A DNA stretch of 64,000 nucleotides from Lucifuga dentata (GCA_014773175.1 VXCM01002603.1:40647-104646), one strand, 5' to 3'; counted from the stretch's first letter, positions 51,145-59,540 are shown. The notes: generated by a model not told the origin, from the sequence alone. Program-made: numbers and translations.

Positions 51145-51213
51145 GGGAGTTGGAGTTGTCACTTGTGTCTGGACCTGTTAAAGAACAAGGCTTCAGCCTA
51201 CGAAGAACCATAA
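27096..51213 (+). CDS. dpf3: Double PHD finger protein 3 (d4 family), DPF3b form
   Basis: DPF3 (BAF45c) is a subunit of BAF/SWI-SNF chromatin remodelling complexes; its tandem PHD fingers read acylated and methylated histone tails, and it acts in heart and muscle development. DPF3b exons: 27096-27127, 35215-35439, 36491-36598, 39220-39353, 39917-40012, 40316-40388, 43416-43562, 43673-43801, 48323-48435, 50241-50322, 51146-51213. After removing a 63-base duplicate plus N in exon 2 the phases agree and give 380 residues (human 378). In order: Requiem N-terminal domain ([31 protein letters not shown]), an acidic linker, a C2H2 finger ([19 protein letters not shown]), and two PHD fingers from NDYCDFCLG to SWSCHLC. 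It ends KASAYEEP. Intron 1 is 8.1 kb. Alternative exons at 40824 and 46675 are listed separately. Confidence 0.96.
27128..31087. other. dpf3 intron 1, left part
   Basis: No exon seen. The region holds poly(T) tracts with single Ns (27946), a GT/G run with an N (29429) and a C run with an N (30009), and a CA microsatellite at about 30764-30784. Short open frames here have no recognisable domain. Confidence 0.5.
31088..31570. mobile_element. MITE with TATACTTGACTATAAGC ends
   Basis: Left end TATACTTGACTATAAGCCGA and right end CAGCTTATACTTGAGTGTATA are imperfect inverted repeats with TA at the edges. The internal GCCGACCCCTG-like motif is repeated in both halves. About 480 bases, non-coding, in dpf3 intron 1. 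Superfamily not assigned; TA edges would fit Tc1/mariner or pogo. Confidence 0.55.
32228..32799. mobile_element. TTAAAGGACC-family MITE, complete type A
   Basis: This is the best complete copy: TTAAAGGACCATACCAGCC at the left, GGCTGGTATGGTCCTTTAA at the right, 572 bases. About 85 bases of each end are near-perfect reverse complements. The interior is non-coding, with a conserved GGACTATATTCCCC motif. dpf3 intron 1. Confidence 0.92.
32916..32945. repeat. TTAAAGGA terminus fragment
   Basis: TTAAAGGAGCATACTGGTGG matches only the extreme left end of a type B element. It is a solo fragment. Confidence 0.5.
34324..34467. mobile_element. Minimal fold-back derivative of the TTAAAGGACC family
   Basis: About 144 bases: the left terminal repeat (TAAAGGACCATACTGGTGG) runs almost directly into the right one (CCAGTATGGTCCTTTAA), leaving only a short loop around CATTTTCAATGGTT. 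The whole core has been lost, so it could fold into one long hairpin. Confidence 0.85.
34905..35212. repeat. CTGT/CTGC microsatellite abutting dpf3 exon 2
   Basis: About 300 bases of CTGT, CTGC, CTCT and CTAC repeats run directly into the acceptor of exon 2 (TGGTCAG at 35208-35214). The tract is almost free of A and is pyrimidine-rich, so it forms or replaces the polypyrimidine tract. Confidence 0.9.
35261..35387. other. Contig-join artefact inside dpf3 exon 2
   Basis: Bases 35261-35323 are repeated at 35325-35387 around the N at 35324. Keeping both copies adds 64 bases and breaks the frame. One copy gives the expected [21 protein letters not shown] once, followed by [11 protein letters not shown]. 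Confidence 0.92.
35473..35891. mobile_element. TTAAAGGACC-family MITE, type B, internal deletion
   Basis: TTAAAGGACTATACTGGTGG at the left, CACTGGTATGCTCCTTTAA at the right, 419 bases. It lies only 34 bases past the end of dpf3 exon 2. Confidence 0.85.
38100..38420 (-). repeat. Dispersed teleost repeat fragment
   Basis: The stretch TTTACCAGGTAGAATCTCAT, with GAGATAAAAATCTC and AAGAGCGACCTGGCC, is a sequence I recognise as repeated in many fish genomes, probably the 3' part of a non-LTR element. The class is uncertain and the limits are approximate. dpf3 intron 3. Confidence 0.45.
39133..39172. repeat. CA microsatellite upstream of dpf3 exon 4
   Basis: A (CA)n tract of about 40 bases ends roughly 50 bases before the exon 4 acceptor. 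Confidence 0.85.
39789..39912. other. Contig-join duplicate with GT repeat before dpf3 exon 5
   Basis: Bases 39789-39849 recur at 39851-39912 around the N at 39850. Each copy carries a (GT)n tract and ends TACACATTCTC, just before the exon 5 acceptor. The exon itself is not duplicated. Confidence 0.85.
40824..40865 (+). CDS. dpf3: dpf3 42-nt cassette exon within the C2H2 finger
   Basis: The acceptor TTCTCTGTTCCAG and the donor GAAG|GTATCT flank exactly 42 nt. The exon fits the phase of exon 6 (ending GAC A) and exon 7 (starting TC TGT GGA). Skipping gives CDICGKRYKN. Inclusion gives [21 protein letters not shown], separating the two zinc-binding cysteines by 14 extra residues. I recall a similar RYKQKHN exon in d4-family isoforms. 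The skip form keeps the classic CxxC, so inclusion should disrupt or reshape the C2H2 finger. Confidence 0.8.
40912..40945. repeat. Poly(T) tract with N
   Basis: A homopolymer with a single N at 40929, shortly downstream of the dpf3 cassette exon. It is probably a contig join. Confidence 0.8.
41081..41654. mobile_element. TTAAAGGACC-family MITE, type B
   Basis: Begins TTAAAGGATCATACC and is recognisable through to GGGCTCAAACATGCAA; the last ~20 bases of the right end are lost. Confidence 0.78.
41774..42507. mobile_element. TTAAAGGACC-family MITE, type A, with nested insert
   Basis: TTCAAGGACCATACC at the left, GGTACGGTCCTTTAA at the right. A foreign segment of about 130 bases (about 41963-42098), listed separately, interrupts the conserved CTCCTGCTAATAGTTAC motif. 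A long poly(A) run lies at 42241-42266. Confidence 0.85.
41963..42098 (-). mobile_element. Nested retroelement 3' end with AAT repeats
   Basis: Flanked by (AAT)n on both sides and carrying AAACTTTATTTATATAGCACC, the reverse complement of a common fish non-LTR tail (GGTGCTATATAAATAAAGTTT plus ATT repeats). It is inserted in the MITE at 41774-42507, so it is younger than that copy. Confidence 0.55.
42815..43336. mobile_element. MITE with ATGCTGCGTTC ends, copy 1
   Basis: ATGCTGCGTTCAATACACCTCGG at the left, CGAACGCAGCAT at the right, about 520 bases as written. A contig-join duplicate (43096-43161 and 43163-43228, N at 43162) inflates it by 67. It shares the internal ACCGAGTATGACGTCACTC with copy 2. 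dpf3 intron just before exon 7. Confidence 0.75.
43923..44832 (+). mobile_element. Harbinger/ISL2EU-like remnant split by another MITE
   Basis: The ends GGTCCGGTTTATGCTTAAGG and TTAAGCATAAATCAGCCTTAA are inverted repeats. The ATGCTGCGTTC-type MITE at 44001-44420 is inserted near the left end. At 44539 a frame opens [15 protein letters not shown], resembling the start of fish Harbinger nuclease proteins, but soon loses similarity. dpf3 intron 8. Classification is inference. Confidence 0.45.
44001..44420. mobile_element. MITE with ATGCTGCGTTC ends, copy 2 (nested)
   Basis: ATGCTGCGTTCAATACACCTCGG to GGAACGCAGCAT, 420 bases. Same family and orientation as 42815-43336, diverged by substitutions and indels. 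It sits inside the element at 43923-44832. Confidence 0.75.
45056..45427. mobile_element. Tc1/mariner-type MITE
   Basis: CAGTGGAGTCCAAAAGTCTGAG at the left and CTCAGACTTTTGGACCTCAGTG at the right are inverted repeats flanked by TA on both sides, the expected target duplication. About 370 bases with no transposase frame. dpf3 intron 8. Confidence 0.78.
45522..46108. mobile_element. TTAAAGGACC-family MITE, complete type A
   Basis: TTAAAGGACCATACCACCC to GGGTGGTATGGTCCTTTAA, 587 bases, long inverted ends intact. Confidence 0.9.
46675..46832 (+). CDS. dpf3: dpf3 alternative terminal exon (DPF3a end)
   Basis: The acceptor CATGGTAG joins in phase to exon 8 (ending CGRS + G): the frame reads [20 protein letters not shown], then [13 protein letters not shown] and an acidic tail ending SDDDADG, then TGA. 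This matches the human DPF3a end, which has the same [15 protein letters not shown] motif. Use of this exon replaces the second PHD finger and most of the first, giving a 345-residue protein. A polyadenylation signal (AATAAA, 46873-46878) follows about 40 bases after the stop, as expected for a true terminal exon. Confidence 0.88.
46873..46878 (+). terminator. Polyadenylation signal of the DPF3a exon
   Basis: AATAAA 40 bases after the TGA of the alternative last exon, giving a very short 3' UTR. This is the simplest support that the exon is used as a 3' end. Confidence 0.7.
47593..47866. mobile_element. TTAAAGGACC-family MITE, type B, deleted
   Basis: GTTAAAGATACCAGAG at the left and CACTGGTATGGTCCTTTAA at the right, only 274 bases; most of the right half of the core is missing. 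Confidence 0.75.
48541..49125. mobile_element. TTAAAGGACC-family MITE, complete type A
   Basis: TTAAAGGACCATACCGGC to GGCGGTATGGTCCTTTAA, 585 bases. It lies about 105 bases past the end of dpf3 exon 9 (PHD1/PHD2 junction). Confidence 0.9.
50379..50513. other. Contig-join artefact: 67-nt duplicate around an N
   Basis: Bases 50379-50445 recur at 50447-50513 around the N at 50446, in the last dpf3 intron. Confidence 0.88.
50514..51141. repeat. CT-rich tract abutting the last dpf3b exon
   Basis: About 630 bases of CTCTCT and TCTCACTCTC-type repeats, with an N at 50945, lead directly into the acceptor CTCTCGCAG of the final exon. Long Leu/Ser open frames across it are artefacts of the repeat. 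Confidence 0.92.
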
Positions 51214-52118
51214 CAGCCTGTATATTCTTCTCATTTTACACACACACACACACACATTTTAATCACCATTTCAACATATATTAGCAAAAAAAAAAAAATG
51301 CAAAGCTTCTCTCAACATACACAGATGCAGTCTCTCTCTTTCTACACACACTCATTAGCTTGCACACACACACACACACACTACAGTGTGTTAGCAGGCT
51401 CAGGGCTGTTTCCTGTGTGAGGCGCAGACATCTTCTACCTCTCAAATAGCCAAGCAACACTCCAGACGCAAATTCCATCATCAAGCATTTAAATGGTAAA
51501 TCAGCTCGTCTGTCAGTATTTCTCTCTACCTCAACACTTCTCAGCAAACGGCGCCAAGCCAAAGCCAGACCGATAAAGGACGATTCCGTATATCGCTAGC
51601 CTTTGTGTTGCTCATTCAAAGGCACGGGACACGGCTGAATCATGCTTGTGAAATCAGCTCACGTGGGCAGATGTTTTCCCCGATTTAAATGTCTTTCTGT
51701 ATTTTTTGGTGTTTTTTCTCAGACATTTGCTAAAGCATTTTGACTTGCTGCACACCAGAGGACGACGGCGAAGGGTTTGAGTAATGTTTGTTTAAAGTTC
51801 TCCCTCCAACTCTACTCCTCTCCTGTGTTTAAAGTGACATTCCTATTTTATATCTGGACTGACTCACGTTAGTTATGCCATTTTTCACGAGTTTTTGTCA
51901 AGCCCAGCAGAATTTATATCCATTGCTAAGAGGAAATGGGGCCGTCTAACAGGCTCGACTGTAACTCCTTTAGAATGACATTTTTAATCCGTGTCTGTTT
52001 TCTGTATCTTTGCAGTTGCCGGGATACAGCGGTGCTTAATGTGACACTTTTATAGAAAGCATGACATTTCTTTACATAGAACGATTTATGTATTGTTGAA
52101 AAAGTTCCACTGTTACTG
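51214..52118 (+). other. Likely dpf3b 3' UTR and flank
   Basis: No further exon is seen after the TAA at 51211-51213. The stretch holds CA microsatellites (about 51239-51256 and 51365-51381) and no convincing early AATAAA; a candidate signal is much further on at 52987-52992. Confidence 0.4.
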
Positions 52119-52680
52119 TTAAAGGACCATACTGGTGGTTCTGCATGTTTGAGCCCAATAAATAAAACTTGCGTATACGTTACGTTACTGCCAACCATTT
52201 TCCAAAACATACTACTGGGGCAGTAAATTTTAGAATTGTTTTTCCTGCCTTCCAGACAGCCATTGGCTTCAGTTTATTCTCGAACACTATAAAAATCAAC
52301 TAATAGAGACTTGCTTGTTATAATCCTTCACAGCGAACAAGACGGATATAAAAAAAATTTGTCAGTTATTTAATTCATTTAATCCAACATGGAGCTACAT
52401 GGAAGAAAATGTATGTCTCCGCCAGGGAATATAGTCCCAGGAAAAGACGGCTTTTACTGAGAAATTAAAACCGTGCCTTGTACAATCGTGTCAGCAGGTG
52501 AAATGTTGAATTTTAAGGTGTTTGCGTCCTGAACATTTGATTTTGAAAGATTAGGGGATTTGGCAAAATAACAGGAAATCTAAAATACAGTTTTATATTT
52601 TGGATCGTGGTTGTCAGTAGCATAATATGTATGCAGGTAGTATTTATTGGGATTAAACATGCAAAATCACCAGTAAAGTA
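52119..52680. mobile_element. TTAAAGGACC-family MITE, type B
   Basis: TTAAAGGACCATACTGGTGG at the left; the right end degrades after AACATGCAAAATCACCAGTA, without the final TCCTTTAA. Confidence 0.8.
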
Positions 52681-53462
52681 ATGTCAGTAGGCATTAATCA
52701 AACATCCGAGTCACAAAAACAAGCCCTTAAAGTACACACAGTGTGAAACCTCGACAGGATATCACTTTCTGCATTCATCTTTTCTTTTTGATACTATTTT
52801 TCCAGACAATCATGACCTAGTTTAGAAATGTTATGTTAATAATATGCAAAGGGTTTTATTGTGTTTTCCCCACGGTGGATCTAACGACCCTCTGCATCTA
52901 TCTTTTGAAAATCATTTGTGTTTGATGACGTCACCTACAAGATCATATCTTGTACTTTGTTAAAGTAACTTACATTTTTGTGTTGAAATAAAAACTTTTC
53001 CACAAATATTGCTGAAATTGAGACTCAAATGTCAACAGTTTGTTGTGTGTTTTTCATCCTTTACCTGAAATCCTAATATATATAAATTCCTAATAGGCAT
53101 AATCTGTTAGTCTGTGGCTCTAACCATGATGGCTGCTTCTAATATGGATCCATTACATTTTATTGGATAAATTAGCAACTAATTCTCCTTCATTTCACCT
53201 CAAAAACATGGAGCCCTTCTCTTTGGCAACATGCTAGCCTGATGTATGGATGCTCACTGCAGGTTTCACATACATGTAACTTTTCCAGAATTAACCTGTA
53301 ATAACCTTACATGCAAACACCATTTAACTAGTCTGAGGGGCCCACTAACAAAGTTTTTTTGTTTTTTTTCCCTCACCATTTTAAAGTCATTTAAGAAGAA
53401 GTGATATTTAGGTAAATTAAAAAAAACCAAAACATTATGGCTACTTACTGGCTAATGGCTAC
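52681..53462. other. Gene-free spacer dpf3/leg1, part 1
   Basis: No exon or RNA gene seen. One candidate polyadenylation signal (52987-52992) could serve dpf3b. Confidence 0.45.
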
Positions 53463-54136
53463 TGGCCATTTTGCATGTTTGAGCCTAATATATTCAATTT
53501 TCATACATATTTTCATACATGTTTGGGACAATCACAGCAGTGTGATTGTCCCAAAGGTTTTATCCTTTGGGACAATCATTTTCCAAAGGATAAAACCATA
53601 TTTCAGCTTTCCTCATATTTTGCAAAATCTCTTAATCTTTCAAAATCAAATATTCAAGTGATACACCCACCTTAAAAATCCATGTTTCACTACTAATAGT
53701 TACTCAGCCTTATGAAGTCATGGTCATTTAAAGTTTTCAATAAATGCAGGTCTTCTTTTGGGACTATATTCCCCAGTGGAGACACATTCACTCCACGCTT
53801 TTTATTGCNATGCAGGTCTTCTTTTGGGACTATATTCCCCAGTGGAGACACATTCACTCCACGCTTTTTATTGCGCTTAAACACTAAAATTATGTAACTT
53901 TGAAAAAACCTGAATACACGTCTTGTTGGCGATGATGGATTACCTATCCCAAGAACGTTTCAAGTATCAACAAGTTGATTTTAATGTAAACCAGTGGCGG
54001 TCTGGAAGGTAGGAAAAACATTTTTAATTCACTGTTCCAGTAGTATGCTTTGGGAAATGACTGTCAGTACCATTATGTGTATGAAAATTGAATATATTAG
54101 GCTCAAACATGCAAAATGGCCTTTATGGTCCTTTAA
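53463..54136. mobile_element. TTAAAGGACC-family MITE, type A, rearranged
   Basis: Left terminal bases missing; the right end ATGGTCCTTTAA is intact. A local inverted duplication at 53522-53555 (GGGACAATCACA, then its complement) and a contig-join duplicate (53744-53808 and 53810-53874, N at 53809) lie inside. Confidence 0.82.
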
Positions 54137-55063
54137 TGATATATTTCCACAACTAAAGATGAGTTAGTCTACATCATATCACCACCAGGGAGCGATGTTG
54201 GCCTGAGATCAAGGCATAAGATGATACTATATCGCTGCATGATTTCATCAGGATTAAAATGATGCCAGTAAGATGATTATTAGGTCAAACTAATTCATGG
54301 ACTGTAGTTTCTTCAGCGTAAATAACCATAACCACATAAATCCATCCTCTATTATGGTTATTGTGAGGGAAGTATGAAAAAGACATTATTTAGGCTGTGG
54401 GGTATTTCACTGGTGAGAAAATCATTGGTTAATAGCCTGAGCTTTTACTGACCCTGTTGTGATAGAAAATATAAATATATAAAGTAAAAAAAAAAAAAAT
54501 TTTAGCAGGTGTAGCGCCCATGAAATCCATCCAGCTGCCACATTATGACTTCAAATAGGATACGACATGTAAATGTGTCATCTAGGTTTTTATTTGACAT
54601 TTTTCTCATCTGAAGCCTCCAAATGACATATTTTATGACAAAAGCTTATACTGTATATGTAGACACCTTTCCGTCTCTTGTATTTCACATTTTGCCATAA
54701 AAAGCCCTTAAAAAAAATCTATAAAATTAGAATGATAACAGTGACATTGAGGGTCTGTTGGTGTTTGACCAGAACAGAATGTTTACCTGCTTTACTGTGG
54801 AATCAGAAACTCATTTCTGTTGCATTTGGATCGTTTCTCTTCTAAAACTGGAGAATGTAACTTTAAAAGTTTGCTTGAAGTAAACAGCTCAACCTTCCCT
54901 CTGAATAATACAAAATTAACAACCCATTACTGAAGAAATAGCAAAAATGTTATTTTTAGCTTTCAAATTTTAGCTGTCAAATTTCAAATGATTTACAATT
55001 ATTGAAAGTGAAATAACAATAAATAACGATTACACAGTTACTGTAAATCTGTGTGTGGGTGTG
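54137..55063. other. Gene-free spacer dpf3/leg1, part 2
   Basis: AT-rich, no exon seen. It should contain the leg1 3' UTR on the minus strand. Confidence 0.45.
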
Positions 55064-56367
55064 TCAGCAGCCCACAACCATGCCGGTGAGGATGGACAAG
55101 AAGGTGGTGGTGGCAAAACCTGGATTAAGTAAAAGCTGTTCCAACATGGCTCTGCCTTTCTCCCTGTTGCTGATGGAACACATGGCCCTACGCCACATAC
55201 GAGGCATCACGCCACCTGGAAGGAGATAAGCATGTTCGTTACATGATCTGGGTAAAATGTTTATTTCTTGTTATTGTCATGCTAAAAGGATACTTTGACA
55301 TTATTTATTGTGATATGTGCCATCTAACAGACGTTAATCCCTGACCACAGCTACAAAAACAGTCAGATTACAAAGCTAAATTTCATTGAAACTGGCTCAT
55401 TAACATTGATTTTATAGGCTAATAAAAAAAAAAAAAAAANAAAAAAAAAAAAAAAATCTTCAAGATCTCAGATCCAGAATATACAACAGCGTATGAGGGC
55501 CATACGAAGAAAGAAAAACAAAAAAAAGGAAAAAAAACGAGGGGGCATTATTTTGAGTTTTTTAAAGTGCAAATTTGCCAGTTTAAAAACTCACAAATTT
55601 GCATGTTTTTAAACTCAAACAAGTAATAGGGGGAATCACTGCCTTACCGTTGTGACTATGTCTCAGTAATGACCTTATTAAATTATACCTCATTAAATTT
55701 GGAGTTTTTAAAACTCAGAAAAATATAGAGAAATAGGGAATAAGAATTAACAGTCTCACACTAGTGCTTGCACATTAGCCCACCTTATTAAATTATGCTT
55801 TTCCATTGGATTTAACAATAAAGAAATACTTGTGCTTTTAGTGCAATACCATGCATTATCATAAACATACTGACTTTAAAAACTGGCAAATTACGTTGTG
55901 ACTGTGTCTGCAGTACATGACCTTATTAAATTATACTTTTCCACTGGATTTACCAATAACAAAAAAAGTGCTGTTAGAGCAAAATCATCCAATTATCATA
56001 CTCATACAGACTTTTAAAACATATGGCATACGGACAGCATAGATTTTTTTCGAGTTTTTAAAACTGGCAAATTTGTGCGTTTAAAAACGAAATAATGCCC
56101 CTCGTTTTTTTTTTCTCTTCATATGACCCTAATATGCCATCGTGAGAATATGATCCGGATTCACCTCCAAATTTTAATCACTTCATCATTATCTATCTGT
56201 CCCCCAAAAATCCATCCATAAGTTTTCAAGATATCCTGCTAAAAAAAACAGACAAACGGAGGTAGATATGTTCATTTTAATCAGTTTTAATGGAGTTTTA
56301 GTACCACAAAACATTAGCTATAGGCAGCTTTAATGCAAAAATAATGGCACACTTAAATGAATCAGAC

Positions 56368-56406
<39 letters not shown>

Positions 56407-57188
56407 TACCCTACCCAGTGCAGTGTTTGTAGATTTCATCCAGCTGAATACTGACACTGTGTGGTTCTCCTCCTGACTCAGATCAGCAATGTTGGGCGCG
56501 CTATCTCCATCTTAAATGGACACATAAGAGACGGGAATGATGCATTTTAATAAATAAATACTCAGGTCAGAGAGGTGTGATGGGTTTAAGGGCGATGGAC
56601 GGAGGTGTGTATGTACCTTCAGTACTCGACTTGGCAGTGGGGCAACGAACATGTAAGATTTCTGAAAACTGGTGTGGAAGTGCGCCGCCGATAGGTATTC
56701 TGCAGAGAACACCCAGGTGTTAAAGAATGCCACCTCTGGAGATGAGTAATAACTCTGCCTGGTGGAGGAAAGAAGAGGCGAGGGCTGTCAGGGATGGATG
56801 GATGGATAGAGAAAGAGATAGAGAGAGAGAGATTACCTGGCATTGCATGCTGAAGAGGTGGCCATTGAGGATGATAGGGCGTTCCAGTAGAGACCGAGGA
56901 GAGCGTCTTTCTTCTCAATGTCAGAGAGCGGAGACGTGGTGGCTTCCTTAAGACCCTTCAAACACACACAGTAGACCTCATGGTATTTTATTTAGATCCA
57001 CTGCAAATGTTCTCTAGTAAAAATGTATGTGCTCTCTCACTCTGTGTATGTGTGTGTGTGTGTGTGTGTTTTATATACCTTATAAAATTCGTCCCACTTA
57101 TTCATGGCATCAGGGTAGCGAGCAGCACAGTCAGCATAGGTGGTACAAAACTCCTCTACACCTGCAGGCACCTGCATCTGGACCTATT

Positions 57189-57222
<34 letters not shown>

Positions 57223-58479
57223 TCAAGCAACATCACCCAAAAATATTACATGAGTGCAGCTCTAAAAAATATTTCCAGTGGATGGATCCCACTGCACAAA
57301 TACCTGAACTCCTTCTCCCATGAAGCCTTGCTGTGCAGCAGACAGGAAGGGCAACACAGAGACTCAGTAGTTTATGCCTGGAGGAGAGAGAGAGAGGGGT
57401 TTTGTTAGTAGTAGTTTGTGTGTGTGTGTGTGTGTCACACTTACAGCCCCACAAGCTTTGAGTAGAAATACACAAGGGATCGCCTGTTTGCTGACCACAG
57501 GTTGTAGCACCAGTCGGGTCAACAAAACGTCCTGTACAAACCACACACATATACATAAATATATATATACTGTATATATACATATCATAATCAGTTCTTA
57601 TCTAGCTGTGTCATAACATTTAATTATCATAGCCCCAAAGAGACTCTAGGTAGCATTGTTACTGACAACCCAAAGTTAAGATTCAGCACATTTCTTTTGG
57701 GAGTGTCTTCCAGATGGTGGCTTTTACCCTTCTTCTTTGATTTTTCTGTCAAGTGAATGCATTAGCGTGACTTCAAGTTCCAAAGAAGTGCTTGGTTTTG
57801 CCAAAGCACAGTGAGTCAGAAGCTAAAGCTAAAGTAAAATTCACTAGCAAAGCTTACACAGAGAGCAGAATCAGCCTTTCAAAGGTAAATCCCTCTGTGT
57901 TTCTGCATAGAACAGCAGGCACTCTGCTAAAAAAAACTGAGTTATGGAAGCTTTGCTACATTAAAAAGGTACTTTACTCTGAAAAGCCAATATTAGGCCA
58001 TACTATAGCACATCATAAACAATTATCTAGAGTCTCTTTGGTGTGATAAAGTATTTTTTCTTGACTTTGTGGGACAGCATTATTATTAAAAACAATAAAG
58101 CAATTTTTATGCTACCTGAAGTTAGCAACCATGCAAACTGCAGGAGCAGCCCCCACACAGGACTGTCTGTGTCGTTCGTCCCCATGGAGCCCATGAACGG
58201 GTCGGTAGCAGCTATTACCAGCCGGTACAGGCTCATTCGTTGAAGGACGTGCCAGGGGTNGAACGGGTCGGTAGCAGCTATTACCAGCCGGTACAGGCTC
58301 ATTCGTTGAAGGACGTGCCAGGGGTCAGGAGTCACGACACCACTCTGTATGGGCAGGTCGGTCAGTTGGCTGGCGGTGTGAGCCCACAGGATCGGCATGC
58401 CATTCTCTAGAACGACAGCAGAGCTGGTGAGAGACACCAAACAGGCAAGGAGGAGGCACAGGGTGGCGGGACGCAGCAT
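55064..58479 (-). CDS. leg1: LEG1-family secreted protein, with apparent lesions
   Basis: LEG1 (DUF781, human C6orf58) is a secreted protein; zebrafish Leg1 is needed for liver growth. Eight exons on the minus strand: 58479-58116, 57531-57445, 57377-57304, 57177-57079, 56955-56837, 56758-56617, about 56510-56415, 55215-55064. A signal peptide (MLRPATLCLLLACLVSLTSS) leads to family motifs: QLTDLP, PWHVLQRMSLYR, GRFVDPTGATTCG, CISTQSLWG, YPDAMNKWDEFYK and YYSSPEVAFFNTW. Exon 1 contains a 65-base contig duplicate plus N, which keeps the frame. Two breaks remain. Exon 3 has an in-frame TGA inside the conserved NY..LPFL segment, and the exon 6 donor (phase 0) does not match exon 7, which needs phase 1 to read SAPNIADLSQEE and join exon 8. 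It may be a recent pseudogene or carry base errors. Confidence 0.82.
55423..55457. repeat. Poly(A) tract with N
   Basis: Homopolymer with an N at 55440, in the last leg1 intron. Confidence 0.8.
55489..56137. mobile_element. MITE with AT-rich inverted ends, leg1 last intron
   Basis: GAGGGCCATACGAAG and AACGAGGGGGCATTATTTTG at the left are mirrored by AAATAATGCCCCTCGTTTTT and TTCATATGACCCTAATATGC at the right. The interior repeats AAACTGGCAAATTTG-like and TTATTAAATTATAC-like motifs several times. About 650 bases, no coding frame. Superfamily not assigned. Confidence 0.6.
56374..56405. repeat. GT microsatellite
   Basis: A (GT)n tract of about 30 bases just beyond the leg1 exon 7 donor (minus strand). 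Confidence 0.85.
57625..58048. mobile_element. Candidate MITE in leg1 intron 1
   Basis: CCAAAGAGACTCTAG (57635-57649) is perfectly mirrored by CTAGAGTCTCTTTGG (58027-58041), with TTATCA outside on both sides. The ~380-base interior is non-coding. The right edge is 67 bases from exon 1. Family unknown. Confidence 0.5.
58195..58325. other. Contig-join artefact inside leg1 exon 1
   Basis: Bases 58195-58259 recur at 58261-58325 around the N at 58260. The 66 extra bases keep the frame and make the protein appear to repeat PWHVLQRMSLYRLVIAATDP. Confidence 0.92.
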
Positions 58480-58711
58480 GGCTGGAGAGCTGGGGCTGCA
58501 GACGTGGATGGAGAGAAGTTGAGCGCTTCTAGTCTGGAAGGAGGCGGATTACGAGCTTTAAGTACTCCTGGGTCGCATTCAAAGTCCTGACCCCTTTGCA
58601 GAGTTCAGCAAACAAACTTACATGTACATATGCTATACATCATTTTGTCTACATTTGCAAAATATGTTGACTTTGATGCAATGAACCCTAGATGACAAAC
58701 AGATAAGAGAA

Positions 58712-58760
58712 ACTAATCTCTCTCTCTCTCTCTCTCACAGAGAGAGAGAGAGAGATTAGT
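58712..58760. repeat. Palindromic CT/AG microsatellite
   Basis: ACTAATCTCTCTC... runs into ...GAGAGAGATTAGT: the two arms are mirror complements around CACAG, so a perfect hairpin of about 22 bp is possible. It lies upstream of leg1 exon 1. Confidence 0.75.
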
Positions 58761-59540
58761 TCTAGGTTGGCGTTTTACTAAAATGTATTATCAGCAAAAT
58801 GTAAGAAACTACAATGTTATTCACAGTGATCCAAGTACAGCGTGAAACATATTATTTTCCTGTATTGTTTCCATGCCTCATAAATAAATAAATCAAACTG
58901 ATTGGATGCTGCTTGACTCCTTCGGCTGACCTTGAAAGAAAATCTAACCCCCAAAAAAATTATAATGAGATTACAATGACAAACACAGCAAGGACAAGAT
59001 AAGACGTTTGGCCTGTTGGTCAACAGAGCAAAAGCCACACATCAGCTATCGGTCGTTCAGTAGCAGCATGTGGTGTACTCAAGAGCTGCAACAATTTTTT
59101 TAGGTCCCTGGAGTTCAACTGACAAAAACAACACAGCATGGAGTTGTTTTTGACCCTGAATGAGTATGACTAAGTTAAAGTTGAACATGTTACATGTTAC
59201 TCTTATCATCATGCTTTGTTTGCAAAATGAAGTCCACCTGTGCAGGCTTGTTTGAGCTGAAGGCACGAGGAAATACAATCAATGGCTAAATCCTATAATG
59301 AAGGCAAAGTGGTGTAAGATGTACCCAAGTCATTTACTTTAGTAAAAGTAGCGATATTACTACATTTATTTAGGAAAAAGACAGAAAGAAGTGTCTACAG
59401 TATGTAAAACAACATGTGAAATATTCATCTAAGCAAATACAGCCATAAAATAAATATATTGGAAGGAAAAACTGCAATATTTCCCTCTGAAATGTACTGA
59501 AGTAAAAGTATAAAGCTCAGCCCCTCATATTTATTTGTAC
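58761..59540. other. Gene-free spacer leg1/syntaxin
   Basis: No exon seen. The leg1 promoter should be immediately left of here (minus-strand gene, start codon 58479). Confidence 0.45.

Noticed and set aside
50461..51213. A 250-codon open frame on the plus strand with Leu/Ser-rich repeats
   Set aside because: It is a read-through of the CT microsatellite in the last dpf3 intron; only the final codons belong to dpf3 in any frame, and the other strand and frames give similar repeat frames.
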